Part shown: positions 1 to 7,817 of the stretch, piece by piece
Layout: the number at the start of each line of letters is the position of its first letter
Numbering within the stretch: position 1 is the stretch's first letter
Assembly (NCBI GenBank): GCA_023458215.1
Contig: JAEXAJ010000151.1
Coordinates: forward strand, 1-56,737
DNA length: 56,737 nt
Direction: 5' to 3'
Source: Bacteroidota bacterium
Lineage (GTDB): Bacteria; Bacteroidota; Bacteroidia; Bacteroidales; Bacteroidaceae
Position numbers and translations under genes: made by a program
The notes under the pieces: model-generated
What the model saw: only the letters and a program-made list of their open reading frames with translations
What the model was told of the DNA's origin: nothing
The model's database searches: none

Positions 1-65
1 ATTGGTTCTATATGTTTTTATTCAGTTTATCAACAAACTATAGGTCGCAAAGGTAATCTTTTTCT

Positions 66-73
66 TACATTTG
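66..73 (+). promoter_or_regulatory. Bacteroides -7 box upstream of the DUF2851 gene
   Basis: TACATTTG matches the Bacteroides sigma-ABfr -7 consensus TAnnTTTG and lies 26 bases before the ATG at 100. I see no clear TTTG -33 element, so this rests on the -7 match and position only. Confidence 0.45.
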
Positions 74-99
74 CGCACAACATTAACTTCTTGTTAACA

Positions 100-1386
100 A
101 TGGAAGAATTACTGCATTATGTTTGGAAGCATAAAATACTCCCTTTAAAGATGCTCCGAACTACCTCCGGGCAGTCGGTCGAAGTGATAGATCCCGGTTT
201 GCCAAATACGAATGCAGGCCCTGATTTCTTTAATGCCAAACTGAAAATAGACGGTACATTGTGGGTGGGAAACGTCGAAATACATACTCAAGCCTCAGAT
301 TGGCTGCGTCATGGACACGACCGTGATAAAGCTTATGATACTGTTATTCTGCATGTCGTGAGCGAATCAAACTGTGATGTGTATCGTACGAACGGTGAGC
401 TAGTTCCTCAAGTCATTCTTTCTTGTCCCGAATCAGTTCGTTTGCGTTATGATGAATTGCGCCAAGCGGAGATTTATCTTCCTTGTTATTCCATTCTCGG
501 TTCACTACCGAAACTCACTGTACATTCCTGGTTGTCTGCATTGCAAGTAGAGCGTTTTGAGCAGAAAGCGCATGTTATATCTAAGAGACTGGAGCGTTGT
601 AACAATCATTGGGAAGATGCCTTTTTCATTACCCTTGCCCGTAATTTTGGCTTCGGACTGAATGGAGATGCTTTTGAAACCTGGGCCAATCACCTTCCAT
701 TTCGTGCGATAGACAAGCATCGGGATAATCTTTTTCAGGTAGAAGCTTTCTTCTTGGGGCAGGCTGGATTGCTGGAAGAAGAAATGCCGGAGGCAGATGC
801 GTATTATCAGAAACTTCAGAAAGAGTTTCGTTACCTGCAACATAAGTTTGAGCTGGGTGCATCTATGACTATGGACCAATGGCGTTTCCTCCGTCTTCGT
901 CCCGGTAATTTTCCTCATGTACGTCTGGCACAACTAGCCTATTTATATCATAAGGAACAGTCCTTGTTCTCCCGTGTCATGGAAGCGGATACTCTGGATG
1001 CTGTGAAGAAGATACTTACCGCCCATACTTCCGCCTATTGGGAAGAGCATTTTAATTTCAGAAAAGCTTCTACTCACCAAGAGAAGCGGGTAGGAGAGAA
1101 TGCGCAGAATCTGATTGTTATTAATACGGTTATTCCCTTTCTCTATGCTTATGGATTGCACAAAGCCGATGAAGCATTGTGCGAGCGTGCCACCCGCTTT
1201 TTGGAGGCGCTTAAAGCAGAGAATAATCATGTGACCCGTTTGTGGAGTGGTGCAGGATTACCGGTATTTACAGCTGCCGATTCTCAGGCCTTATTGCAAC
1301 TTCAAAAGGAGTACTGTGACAAGAAAGATTGTTTGCGTTGCCGTTTTGGATATGAGTACTTGAAAGCTCCTCATAATTTTCGCTAA
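100..1386 (+). CDS. DUF2851 family protein
   Basis: Cytoplasmic protein of 428 residues from the ATG at 100. The frame stays open to a TTG at 91, but ATG is preferred because the protein then begins MEELLHYVWKHK, the usual family N-terminus. No signal peptide or membrane segment is visible. The early stretch with GPDFFNAKL and WVGNVEIH is typical of the family, and the C-terminus carries a cysteine cluster (CDKKDCLRC) that may bind metal. DUF2851 proteins are widespread in Bacteroidetes and have no established function that I know of. It is a single gene with its own -7 box; the next gene has a separate promoter. Confidence 0.85.
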   Translation: MEELLHYVWKHKILPLKMLRTTSGQSVEVIDPGLPNTNAGPDFFNAKLKIDGTLWVGNVEIHTQASDWLRHGHDRDKAYDTVILHVVSESNCDVYRTNGELVPQVILSCPESVRLRYDELRQAEIYLPCYSILGSLPKLTVHSWLSALQVERFEQKAHVISKRLERCNNHWEDAFFITLARNFGFGLNGDAFETWANHLPFRAIDKHRDNLFQVEAFFLGQAGLLEEEMPEADAYYQKLQKEFRYLQHKFELGASMTMDQWRFLRLRPGNFPHVRLAQLAYLYHKEQSLFSRVMEADTLDAVKKILTAHTSAYWEEHFNFRKASTHQEKRVGENAQNLIVINTVIPFLYAYGLHKADEALCERATRFLEALKAENNHVTRLWSGAGLPVFTAADSQALLQLQKEYCDKKDCLRCRFGYEYLKAPHNFR

Positions 1387-1412
1387 ATGTTTTGTATATT
1401 AGGAAGATATCG

Positions 1413-1420
1413 TATCTTTG
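1413..1420 (+). promoter_or_regulatory. Promoter of the DUF4348-like gene (-7 TATCTTTG)
   Basis: TATCTTTG fits TAnnTTTG exactly. A TTTG at 1391-1394 sits 18 bases upstream and can serve as the -33 element, giving one of the more complete Bacteroides promoters in the window. Transcription would start near 1427, leaving a leader of about 12-18 bases. Confidence 0.6.
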
Positions 1421-1438
1421 CGCGCTGAAAAATAATGC

Positions 1439-1954
1439 ATGTATATGAAGGCAATTCACTTTGTTTTTTGTCTGTTTACGGCGCTGATGCTCACTACCTT
1501 TAGTAGCCAGGCTGCCGGGGAGGATTTTAATTCATTCCTCCAGAAATTTACTACCAGTGCTTCATTCCAGTATTCCCGTGTCAAGTTTCCATTAAAGACT
1601 CCCATTACTTTGCTGAAAGATGATGGGGAGACGGAGCAGACTTTTCCTTTTACACGTGAAAAGTGGCCTTTGCTGGATGAAGAAACATTGAAAGAAGGAA
1701 GTACTACAGAGGAAGAAGGGGGAGTGTATATTTCCCGCTTTACTGTAAATGAACCTTCCCACAAAGAGTTTGAGGCCGGTTATGATGAATCGGAGCCCTC
1801 ACTTCGTGTTGTATTTGAGTTGGTTGGAGACAAATGGTTTGTTACCGATTGTTATAACGATTGGTATAACTTTGACCTGCCGGTCAGCGAACTGAAGGAA
1901 ACCATCCAGACCATACAAGAAGAAAACAAAGCCTTCGAAGAAACTCGTCCTTGA
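1439..1954 (+). CDS. Small secreted protein, DUF4348-like
   Basis: A 171-residue exported protein. The signal peptide is clear (KAIHFVFCLFTALMLTTF followed by SSQA), with cleavage likely after residue 25; a second ATG at 1445 gives MKAIHFVF and may be the true start. The mature part is acidic, without cysteines or repeats, and includes the aromatic stretch WFVTDCYNDWYNF near residues 134-146. I recognise it as similar to the DUF4348 family of Bacteroides envelope proteins, whose function is unknown. It is transcribed alone, between its own promoter and the terminator at 1964-2029, and converges on the peptidase operon. Confidence 0.7.
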   Translation: MYMKAIHFVFCLFTALMLTTFSSQAAGEDFNSFLQKFTTSASFQYSRVKFPLKTPITLLKDDGETEQTFPFTREKWPLLDEETLKEGSTTEEEGGVYISRFTVNEPSHKEFEAGYDESEPSLRVVFELVGDKWFVTDCYNDWYNFDLPVSELKETIQTIQEENKAFEETRP

Positions 1955-1963
1955 AATTAGAAC

Positions 1964-2029
1964 TAGGATCAAGTCATACTGGAATATTCATGATAGAAGA
2001 TTACAGTATGACTTGATCCTAATTTTATT
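1964..2029. terminator. Bidirectional terminator between convergent genes
   Basis: An 18-bp perfect inverted repeat (TAGGATCAAGTCATACTG at 1964-1981 and its complement at 2004-2021) with a 22-base loop is followed on the plus strand by AATTTTATTT. It lies exactly between the stop codons of two convergent genes, so it probably serves both, with the better U-tract on the plus strand. Confidence 0.8.
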
Positions 2030-5000
2030 TCAATATCCGATATATCGGAAGTTCTTTTCCATCCCTTGCTTCAATTACCCTAAAGTGAACGAATCCATTC
2101 TCTGATTCAGGTTCGAGTAGAGTAACAGCAAGGTTGCCATTCTTTTGTGCAGTAGGAATGAGGTAGCAACCTGCCGGGAAACTCTTCTTTTCCACTTCCA
2201 ACTGGGTGGATACTTTCACGGGATAGATTCTTTCCCATTCTTTGGCGTCTACCTTCCGCCCGCTGATGATGTATTTTTGTACTTTGATTGTAAAAGGTCT
2301 CCGGGTTTGTTCTACTTTTATACCCAATAACTTAAGTTTCTCTACTTGCTTTGAGCAGGTATCTGCAAGGATGTATGCTTTGGGACGTTCACGAACAATG
2401 TCCGGTTGTAATCGCATGGCATCGAAGGTAGGAACGCTTTTGGTGAAACGTTCGTTCTTCTCCAGGTCAATCAATGAAATCGGGTATTCGGTCAATGGAG
2501 CATGTGCAGTAACAAATACAGGCTTTTTTGCGGTATAAGTTTCTTTGAGGGCTTTACGGATGATTGCTTTTACCTTTTTGTGGTGTGTAGCTGCTGTTTC
2601 TAAAATGCTGCGGGCAACCAGGAAACCACATTCGGTGCGACGGGTAAAAGACGTTCTACCCAATCCGATGCCACGAATTTCTATAAACAGAGATACAGCA
2701 TTGGTCAGCGCCTGAAAAGTGGAGCTGGACTGAGGACTTTTGGCGTCTTTCACAGCGTGGAGTGTGTCATTTTTTATAGTAGGGGTGAAGTAGAAGCTGG
2801 AAGTGTAGCCATTATCTTTCAATACTTGTTCGGCTTCACTCCGGAAGAGTCCGTTGGAAAGGTTACGTATTCCGTTAGCAACATTCAAATGTCCGCTTGG
2901 TAGAAATAGAACATCATCTGCTACGGCTGCCTTGTGTCCGCGCAGCAGGTTATATTCTTTACGAATCGGATTGAACTCGTGTATATCTAAAGCAATATCC
3001 GGACACCATTGCAGATACGCTTTTTTCAGTAGCAGAGTAACCGGGTCGGAAAGTTTGCTTTGGTCGCGGTTCAAATCGAAGCCACTACCCGATTTACGTT
3101 CTTGAAGTGCATAGCCGTCAGTATTGGCCACGGGGATAAGTGCAAGTGATATCTTTTCCAGTAGTTTGCTACCCTCAGGTGTTTGTAGAAGGTAATCAGC
3201 CAGCAAGCAGGCAGCTTCAGAGCCGGCAGGCTCATTGCCGTGCAGTCCGGCCTGTATCCAAATCTTTATTTTCTTGTTATTTTGTCCGTTCGTGAAGTAG
3301 AGAATAGGAATATTTGTCCCTTTAGGGGTTGTTCCTAGTGAAGTTAACGTCAATTTATCGGGATACTTGGCAGCTAATGCCTGCAAATACTGATTGATTT
3401 CAAACAGAGAAGCGATTCCTTCCTCTTCAGGTTTATTTAGTGTCGGTGTCGTATACTTCTTTCCTGTTTCGGGATAGAAGTCTTTTGTGGTTTTCTTCGG
3501 TTGTGCTATTGGCTGTATGTTCCAAAGCGAAAGATTACTGAATACCAACTCTTGGGCAGTACGTTGCAAGTAAAGAGCTTCATCTTTCGGCAGATCCGCC
3601 CAATAAGTACTGGTGTAAGCCTTGCCGAAAAAGATCGAACAGAACACATTCGCTGCCAAATAAGTGCCTTGCATGGAAGGATGGCTCAAATCGGGATTGT
3701 TGAGTGGAAATCCCGGTTTCTCCGTGCGGACGCGTTTGAAGGCCATACCTACCGGAGCACACCAGGCATCCAATGCATGGGTCATTGACAGATAACTTTT
3801 GGCAAGACGGTGCTGCATCTCATTGTATGTATTAATATTATGTCCCCAGGTCATGTAAAAGACCGTGCGTCCTTGTGGATTGTACAGCCTGCGTAGGCTA
3901 TCGAGCGATGCAGCAGGCTTGTACACATGCTCTCGAACCCATTCTTCTTCACGGGCAGGCGCTTTACTTTGGTCTTGAAGGATCACAAAATCCCATTGCC
4001 CTTCGCGGATGGCATCCAGTGTCTTGTCACTGGTGAGATGCTGGTATAGTTTCCATCCTCCGTGCTCCACCATTTTCACAGACAGATGATGTCCGGTGGA
4101 GGCGGCAATGGATTGTACTTGTCCTATCAGGTTATTATAATAGGTGTAACTGTTGCCTATAAAGAGCACCCGCAAAGAATCACTCAATAGCACGGGGACA
4201 GCCCGTTGCCCCATCCCGGTAGAATGATGCCCGATGCCTTTCTCTTCTATTTTACGCCAGTTGCAGGGCCACTTGTTCTTTTGGGCAATTTGATGTAAGT
4301 ACTCGTAAAACCTGTTCCCACGTTTCAAGCGGTTGTTACCTTGTGCATCTGCTTCAGGAGTCTTGCGTAGAAACGATTCACGAATAGTATCACCCGAAGC
4401 CAGTTGCAGGACGATTGGCTTGGCTAAATACCTTTTGATTCTTTCGGGAGTAATGGAAGGTATGTTTTGTACTCCATACGGGAAGTCCTGTGTAGTGTCG
4501 GGAAATGTATACCAACCCGGACTACCAATGATAGCCCGTTCCACGAAAGGGCTATCATGGAAAAGCATGAACCGCTGCACAAACTGCCCACCAGCCGAAT
4601 GTCCATAGAGCATGTATCCTTTCCGTTGGCTTCCGGTTTGTTGGCGGACGAACTCATAGATTTTGTCTACTAACATAGGTGTCTGCTTCTCCACAGGTTG
4701 CACGCTGGTATAATCTGCATTCATCATGCCCACCTCCTGATAGTCCGAGAGCGGATACGCCTGAAGATCGAAGTGTGGAATGAATACCATGAATTTATGT
4801 TTCTCCGCTTCTTCCTTCCACGCTTTGAGGAGATAACTATAGCCACGGTCAGCCCCTTCAAATACGAAGATGACGGGCATTTGGCGAATATCACCCTCCG
4901 GAATATAATAATGCACATCAACGGGGCGGTGGGCAAACGGTAAGTAAGATTGATAGGTGAATGTTCCTTCACCCGGCTTCAGCTTATCTTCCGTATGAGC

Positions 5001-5054
5001 TTGCACCCTGAAACTTAGCAATATGACGATCAGGTAGAGAAATAATCTTTTCAT
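2025..5054 (-). CDS. Secreted three-domain protein: alpha/beta hydrolase, SGNH-type hydrolase, M14 zinc carboxypeptidase
   Basis: A 1009-residue exported protein with signal peptide 1-19. Domain 1 (about 30-290) is an alpha/beta hydrolase with nucleophile-elbow GHSAGG (Ser153) and a late GIGHHS (His276/277). Domain 2 (about 292-510) resembles SGNH/DUF4886 hydrolases: GNSYTYYNN (Ser302) and DLSHPS (Asp455, His458). Domain 3 (about 540-870) is an M14 metallopeptidase with HGNEPAGSE (zinc ligands His605, Glu608), DLNRD (Arg663), DIHEF (His692) and catalytic Glu792 in EIRGIGLGR. The last 140 residues are unassigned. All three active sites look intact. Its start overlaps the iadA stop by four bases (ATGA-type coupling), so it belongs to the peptide-catabolism operon. 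Likely periplasmic; substrate unknown, perhaps esterified or modified peptides. Confidence 0.85.
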   Translation of the reverse strand: MKRLFLYLIVILLSFRVQAHTEDKLKPGEGTFTYQSYLPFAHRPVDVHYYIPEGDIRQMPVIFVFEGADRGYSYLLKAWKEEAEKHKFMVFIPHFDLQAYPLSDYQEVGMMNADYTSVQPVEKQTPMLVDKIYEFVRQQTGSQRKGYMLYGHSAGGQFVQRFMLFHDSPFVERAIIGSPGWYTFPDTTQDFPYGVQNIPSITPERIKRYLAKPIVLQLASGDTIRESFLRKTPEADAQGNNRLKRGNRFYEYLHQIAQKNKWPCNWRKIEEKGIGHHSTGMGQRAVPVLLSDSLRVLFIGNSYTYYNNLIGQVQSIAASTGHHLSVKMVEHGGWKLYQHLTSDKTLDAIREGQWDFVILQDQSKAPAREEEWVREHVYKPAASLDSLRRLYNPQGRTVFYMTWGHNINTYNEMQHRLAKSYLSMTHALDAWCAPVGMAFKRVRTEKPGFPLNNPDLSHPSMQGTYLAANVFCSIFFGKAYTSTYWADLPKDEALYLQRTAQELVFSNLSLWNIQPIAQPKKTTKDFYPETGKKYTTPTLNKPEEEGIASLFEINQYLQALAAKYPDKLTLTSLGTTPKGTNIPILYFTNGQNNKKIKIWIQAGLHGNEPAGSEAACLLADYLLQTPEGSKLLEKISLALIPVANTDGYALQERKSGSGFDLNRDQSKLSDPVTLLLKKAYLQWCPDIALDIHEFNPIRKEYNLLRGHKAAVADDVLFLPSGHLNVANGIRNLSNGLFRSEAEQVLKDNGYTSSFYFTPTIKNDTLHAVKDAKSPQSSSTFQALTNAVSLFIEIRGIGLGRTSFTRRTECGFLVARSILETAATHHKKVKAIIRKALKETYTAKKPVFVTAHAPLTEYPISLIDLEKNERFTKSVPTFDAMRLQPDIVRERPKAYILADTCSKQVEKLKLLGIKVEQTRRPFTIKVQKYIISGRKVDAKEWERIYPVKVSTQLEVEKKSFPAGCYLIPTAQKNGNLAVTLLEPESENGFVHFRVIEARDGKELPIYRILK

Positions 5055-6196
5055 GCTTCGTACCTCCCTTTTCGTTTCATCTCTCCTGCCTGCATAATCA
5101 CTTTTCCGCGAGCGATGACATCCGTAAGATCTAATTTATCGTCGAGGAAGCAGAGGTCTGCATCGCTTCCTACCGCAATACGACCTTTGTGGTGCAGTTT
5201 CAAATTGTGTGCCGGATTGGTTGTTATCAATTTCAGCGCCTCTTCTAATGGAAGTAACTTCTCCGTTACCAGAAGTTTCATTTCCTGTAGATTGAGGTGA
5301 AGTGGAGCCGGGCGGTAGGTCGTCTCACCTGTGTCGGGATTGACCCGGCGGACACCTCCGCGCCCATCGCTTGAGAAGGTAATACGGTCTAAGGGTACTC
5401 CTGCTTCCAGTGCCTTTATAACACAGCGGTGGGGAGTATCGAACTTTGTACCTCCGGTAGAAAAGTCAATCATACCACCCATGCGTGCAAACTCGATTGC
5501 TTGCAGGAACAGATCCTCGGTACGGATCAGGTGGGTGGGCGAGAGGTAGGGAATAAGTGTCGGGTACTGGCGGGCAATGCTCAATAGCGCCGTGATACCT
5601 TCGGGCAAAGCACCCAAATGGATATGTAGAATTCCCCTTTTGCCCGATGTGAATCCACCAAGACGCACCTGATTGATGAGGCGTAGTATCTCCTGTTCGG
5701 TAGGAAAGGCGCAGCGGTCGTCACTCATAGCCAACTTACAACCGATTACTTTGTCGATAAAGATAAGGTCATCGGCAACACACGACATTAGTGTCTTGGG
5801 AGGAAGACCGTAATAACTCGTCAGCATATATGCGCTCAGTCCGTCATCTTCCAGCGCTTTGGTCTTGGCATAGAGGGTGGTTAGCTCTTTGACGAATCCG
5901 TCTGTACCGAGCAGCCCCACCACGGTAGTGGTTCCACATGAGGCAAGTTCGCTCATGGGTATGTCCGGTACAAGCGAAGCATAACCATCCTGCCCGCCAC
6001 CGCCTGTGATATGTACATGCTGGTCTATGAAACCTGGAGTGACATTGCGTCCCGCTGCATCAATTACTTTGAGGGGCACACCGGTTATTTCTATCTTACG
6101 GTTGATATATGCAATTTTATCATCTGCCAGCAGAACATCGTTCATCCCAAGATACTGGGGTGCATACAGATTGGCATTCTTAATAAGTGTAAGCAT
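5051..6196 (-). CDS. iadA: Isoaspartyl dipeptidase (beta-aspartyl-peptidase)
   Basis: A 381-residue amidohydrolase, close to the length of E. coli IadA. It hydrolyses beta-aspartyl (isoaspartyl) dipeptides that ordinary peptidases cannot cleave. Binuclear metal site residues are visible: His60 and His62 in DQHVHITGGGG, the probable carboxylated Lys154, His193, His222 and the catalytic Asp277 in FSSDGRGG. No signal peptide, so cytoplasmic. The gene sits between a DcuC-type carrier (14 bases upstream) and the secreted M14 peptidase fusion (overlap of four bases), implying an import-and-cleave pathway for isoaspartyl or acidic peptides. Assignment by motifs is strong; substrate choice within the amidohydrolase group is inferred from family. 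Confidence 0.9.
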   Translation of the reverse strand: MLTLIKNANLYAPQYLGMNDVLLADDKIAYINRKIEITGVPLKVIDAAGRNVTPGFIDQHVHITGGGGQDGYASLVPDIPMSELASCGTTTVVGLLGTDGFVKELTTLYAKTKALEDDGLSAYMLTSYYGLPPKTLMSCVADDLIFIDKVIGCKLAMSDDRCAFPTEQEILRLINQVRLGGFTSGKRGILHIHLGALPEGITALLSIARQYPTLIPYLSPTHLIRTEDLFLQAIEFARMGGMIDFSTGGTKFDTPHRCVIKALEAGVPLDRITFSSDGRGGVRRVNPDTGETTYRPAPLHLNLQEMKLLVTEKLLPLEEALKLITTNPAHNLKLHHKGRIAVGSDADLCFLDDKLDLTDVIARGKVIMQAGEMKRKGRYEA

Positions 6197-6210
6197 TATT
6201 GTTGTTTTTT

Positions 6211-7602
6211 TTATAGTGTAATGAAATGATAAGCGATCAGGAACACGGCACTTCCTATAAGCGGCAACGTGTTTCGTTTGGCAAGTTCGATAGGCGATAC
6301 TCCTGCTACACCTGCAATGGCAACAATGATTCCTGCTATAGGCGAGGCGGCACGCCCCATACTGGCGGAGAGTTGCAACGGTAGTACCAGCGAGTAGGCA
6401 GGCATACCCAATTGCTGGGCAATACCCGGCAATAGTGGTCCGAAAGAGAAGAAAGCGGCATTTCCGCTTCCCATGAGCATGGCGGCGCTGAAAATGATAA
6501 GGGCGAATACGGCGGCAATGGCTATGCCTGAAAGTCCGATGTGTGTAGAATAATTAACCAGGGAGTCAATGAATCCCAGGCTGATGAGCCCTTTAGAGAA
6601 TATCTCGGAGGCAACGATCAGAGTGACTACGCTACTGAATACATTCCCCATTCCTTTCCAGAAGCTGGCGAATGTGTCGAATGTCTTTCTGACATTGCGA
6701 GCGCGGACGGCAACAAAAACCAGGGAGATGAAAAGAGAGAATATCATGGCTGTGGTTGTGTTGAGTACAATCGGCGGATCGAACAGTCCGACGTAGGGTG
6801 AGAATACTATGAGTAAAGCCAGTGGCAGAACGGGCAGTAAAGCGAAGATGAGAGGCACATCCGGTTTCCCGGTTGTCCGAAATGCGTCTGCATCTTTGTC
6901 CGGTGTGGCTACCGCTTGCCGGGCGGCTTCTTTCCGATCAAAGTATCTGTTATTGAAGTAGAACAGGGTCATAATGACCAAAGTGGTAGGTAGTACCAGC
7001 GGCAACTGGTGGGTAAGGAAATAAGCGACATTCGATTCATCGATAAGCTCTGCCGCGAGTGCGGTATTGGCAGATCCCGGTCCTTGGTCAAAGAGAGTGG
7101 AGGCGGCGATAACGGACAATGCCGTAAGCCTGCTTACCCCCAATCCGATAAGTACCGGATAAACGGAGGCGACAAGCAGCAGCCCCAGTCCTGCTGCCGA
7201 AGGAGTGGTGATGAACAACAACTGACCGATAGGAATGGTAATTGTAGCTGCCAGGTAAGGATAACGGCGGAAGAAACCGAGTGGCTTCATCGAGATATAT
7301 ACCAGTGCGTTGGTTGCCTGAATGTGATTCATGAAGGCTACATAACCGCCGATAGTCATAATCATCAGTCCGGCACGTACCAGGTTTCCGATGAAGGTAT
7401 CTTCCACTACCTTCACTAAGTCGAAGACAATGCTTCCTGTGGGGGTCTCGGGTATGCAGGGATGTATATTGAGCAGGTAGGCGAAGGCAAGCATCACAAG
7501 GCCGGCCAGCATCAATACTCCTTGCGGATTGAGCTTCCGGTAGAGGTAAATGGCGGTGAGAGTGGTCACCAGCAGACAAATGAGGAGGGCTATGACTGAC
7601 AT
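6211..7602 (-). CDS. DcuC-family anaerobic C4-dicarboxylate/peptide carrier
   Basis: A 463-residue inner-membrane protein with about 12 hydrophobic segments, matching the DcuC family (usual length about 460). An upstream in-frame TTG at 7608 would add two residues, but the ATG at 7602 (MSVIALLICLLV) is the likelier start. DcuC carriers exchange or export C4-dicarboxylates such as succinate, fumarate and aspartate in anaerobes. Next to iadA it may import aspartyl peptides or move aspartate-derived dicarboxylates; the family name alone does not decide. It is the first gene of the three-gene operon. The 22-bp-pitch array lies just upstream of it; I see no canonical -7 box. Confidence 0.8.
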   Translation of the reverse strand: MSVIALLICLLVTTLTAIYLYRKLNPQGVLMLAGLVMLAFAYLLNIHPCIPETPTGSIVFDLVKVVEDTFIGNLVRAGLMIMTIGGYVAFMNHIQATNALVYISMKPLGFFRRYPYLAATITIPIGQLLFITTPSAAGLGLLLVASVYPVLIGLGVSRLTALSVIAASTLFDQGPGSANTALAAELIDESNVAYFLTHQLPLVLPTTLVIMTLFYFNNRYFDRKEAARQAVATPDKDADAFRTTGKPDVPLIFALLPVLPLALLIVFSPYVGLFDPPIVLNTTTAMIFSLFISLVFVAVRARNVRKTFDTFASFWKGMGNVFSSVVTLIVASEIFSKGLISLGFIDSLVNYSTHIGLSGIAIAAVFALIIFSAAMLMGSGNAAFFSFGPLLPGIAQQLGMPAYSLVLPLQLSASMGRAASPIAGIIVAIAGVAGVSPIELAKRNTLPLIGSAVFLIAYHFITL

Positions 7603-7654
7603 ATACAAAGGATGTTATGGTTGATGTTTAGGGGTGTTGATAACCAGTACTTTA

Positions 7655-7782
7655 TACGGGGCCTGACAGACACTGGTGTTCATCATGACAGACACTGGTG
7701 TTCAGCGTGAGAAACACCAGTGTTTATCGCGATAGACACTAGTGTCCAACGCGACAGACACTTGTGTCTATCAGGGCCCGTA
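7655..7782. repeat. Array A: five 22-bp units with palindromic cores, mirror-symmetric
   Basis: Five decamers of form ACACnnGTGT start at 7670, 7692, 7714, 7736 and 7758, exactly 22 bp apart. The two central bases vary (GG, GG, CA, TA, TT), but each core remains a dyad. The ends are also complementary: TACGGGGCCTGACAGACAC at the left pairs, with two mismatches, with the right end finishing GGGCCCGTA at 7782. The symmetry axis (7718.5) coincides with the third unit. It lies downstream of the susD stop (7818, minus strand) and upstream of the DcuC gene. No coding potential. Confidence 0.9.
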
Positions 7783-7817
7783 GTATGTCTCCTGAAAAGG
7801 GCATGATAGCCTCATTC

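Noticed and set aside
91..99. TTG start for the DUF2851 gene
   Set aside because: The ATG at 100 gives the family N-terminus; TTG only extends by three residues.
7655..7782. Ordinary Rho-independent terminator
   Set aside because: There are five dyads at fixed pitch and no U-tract; a single hairpin would suffice for termination.
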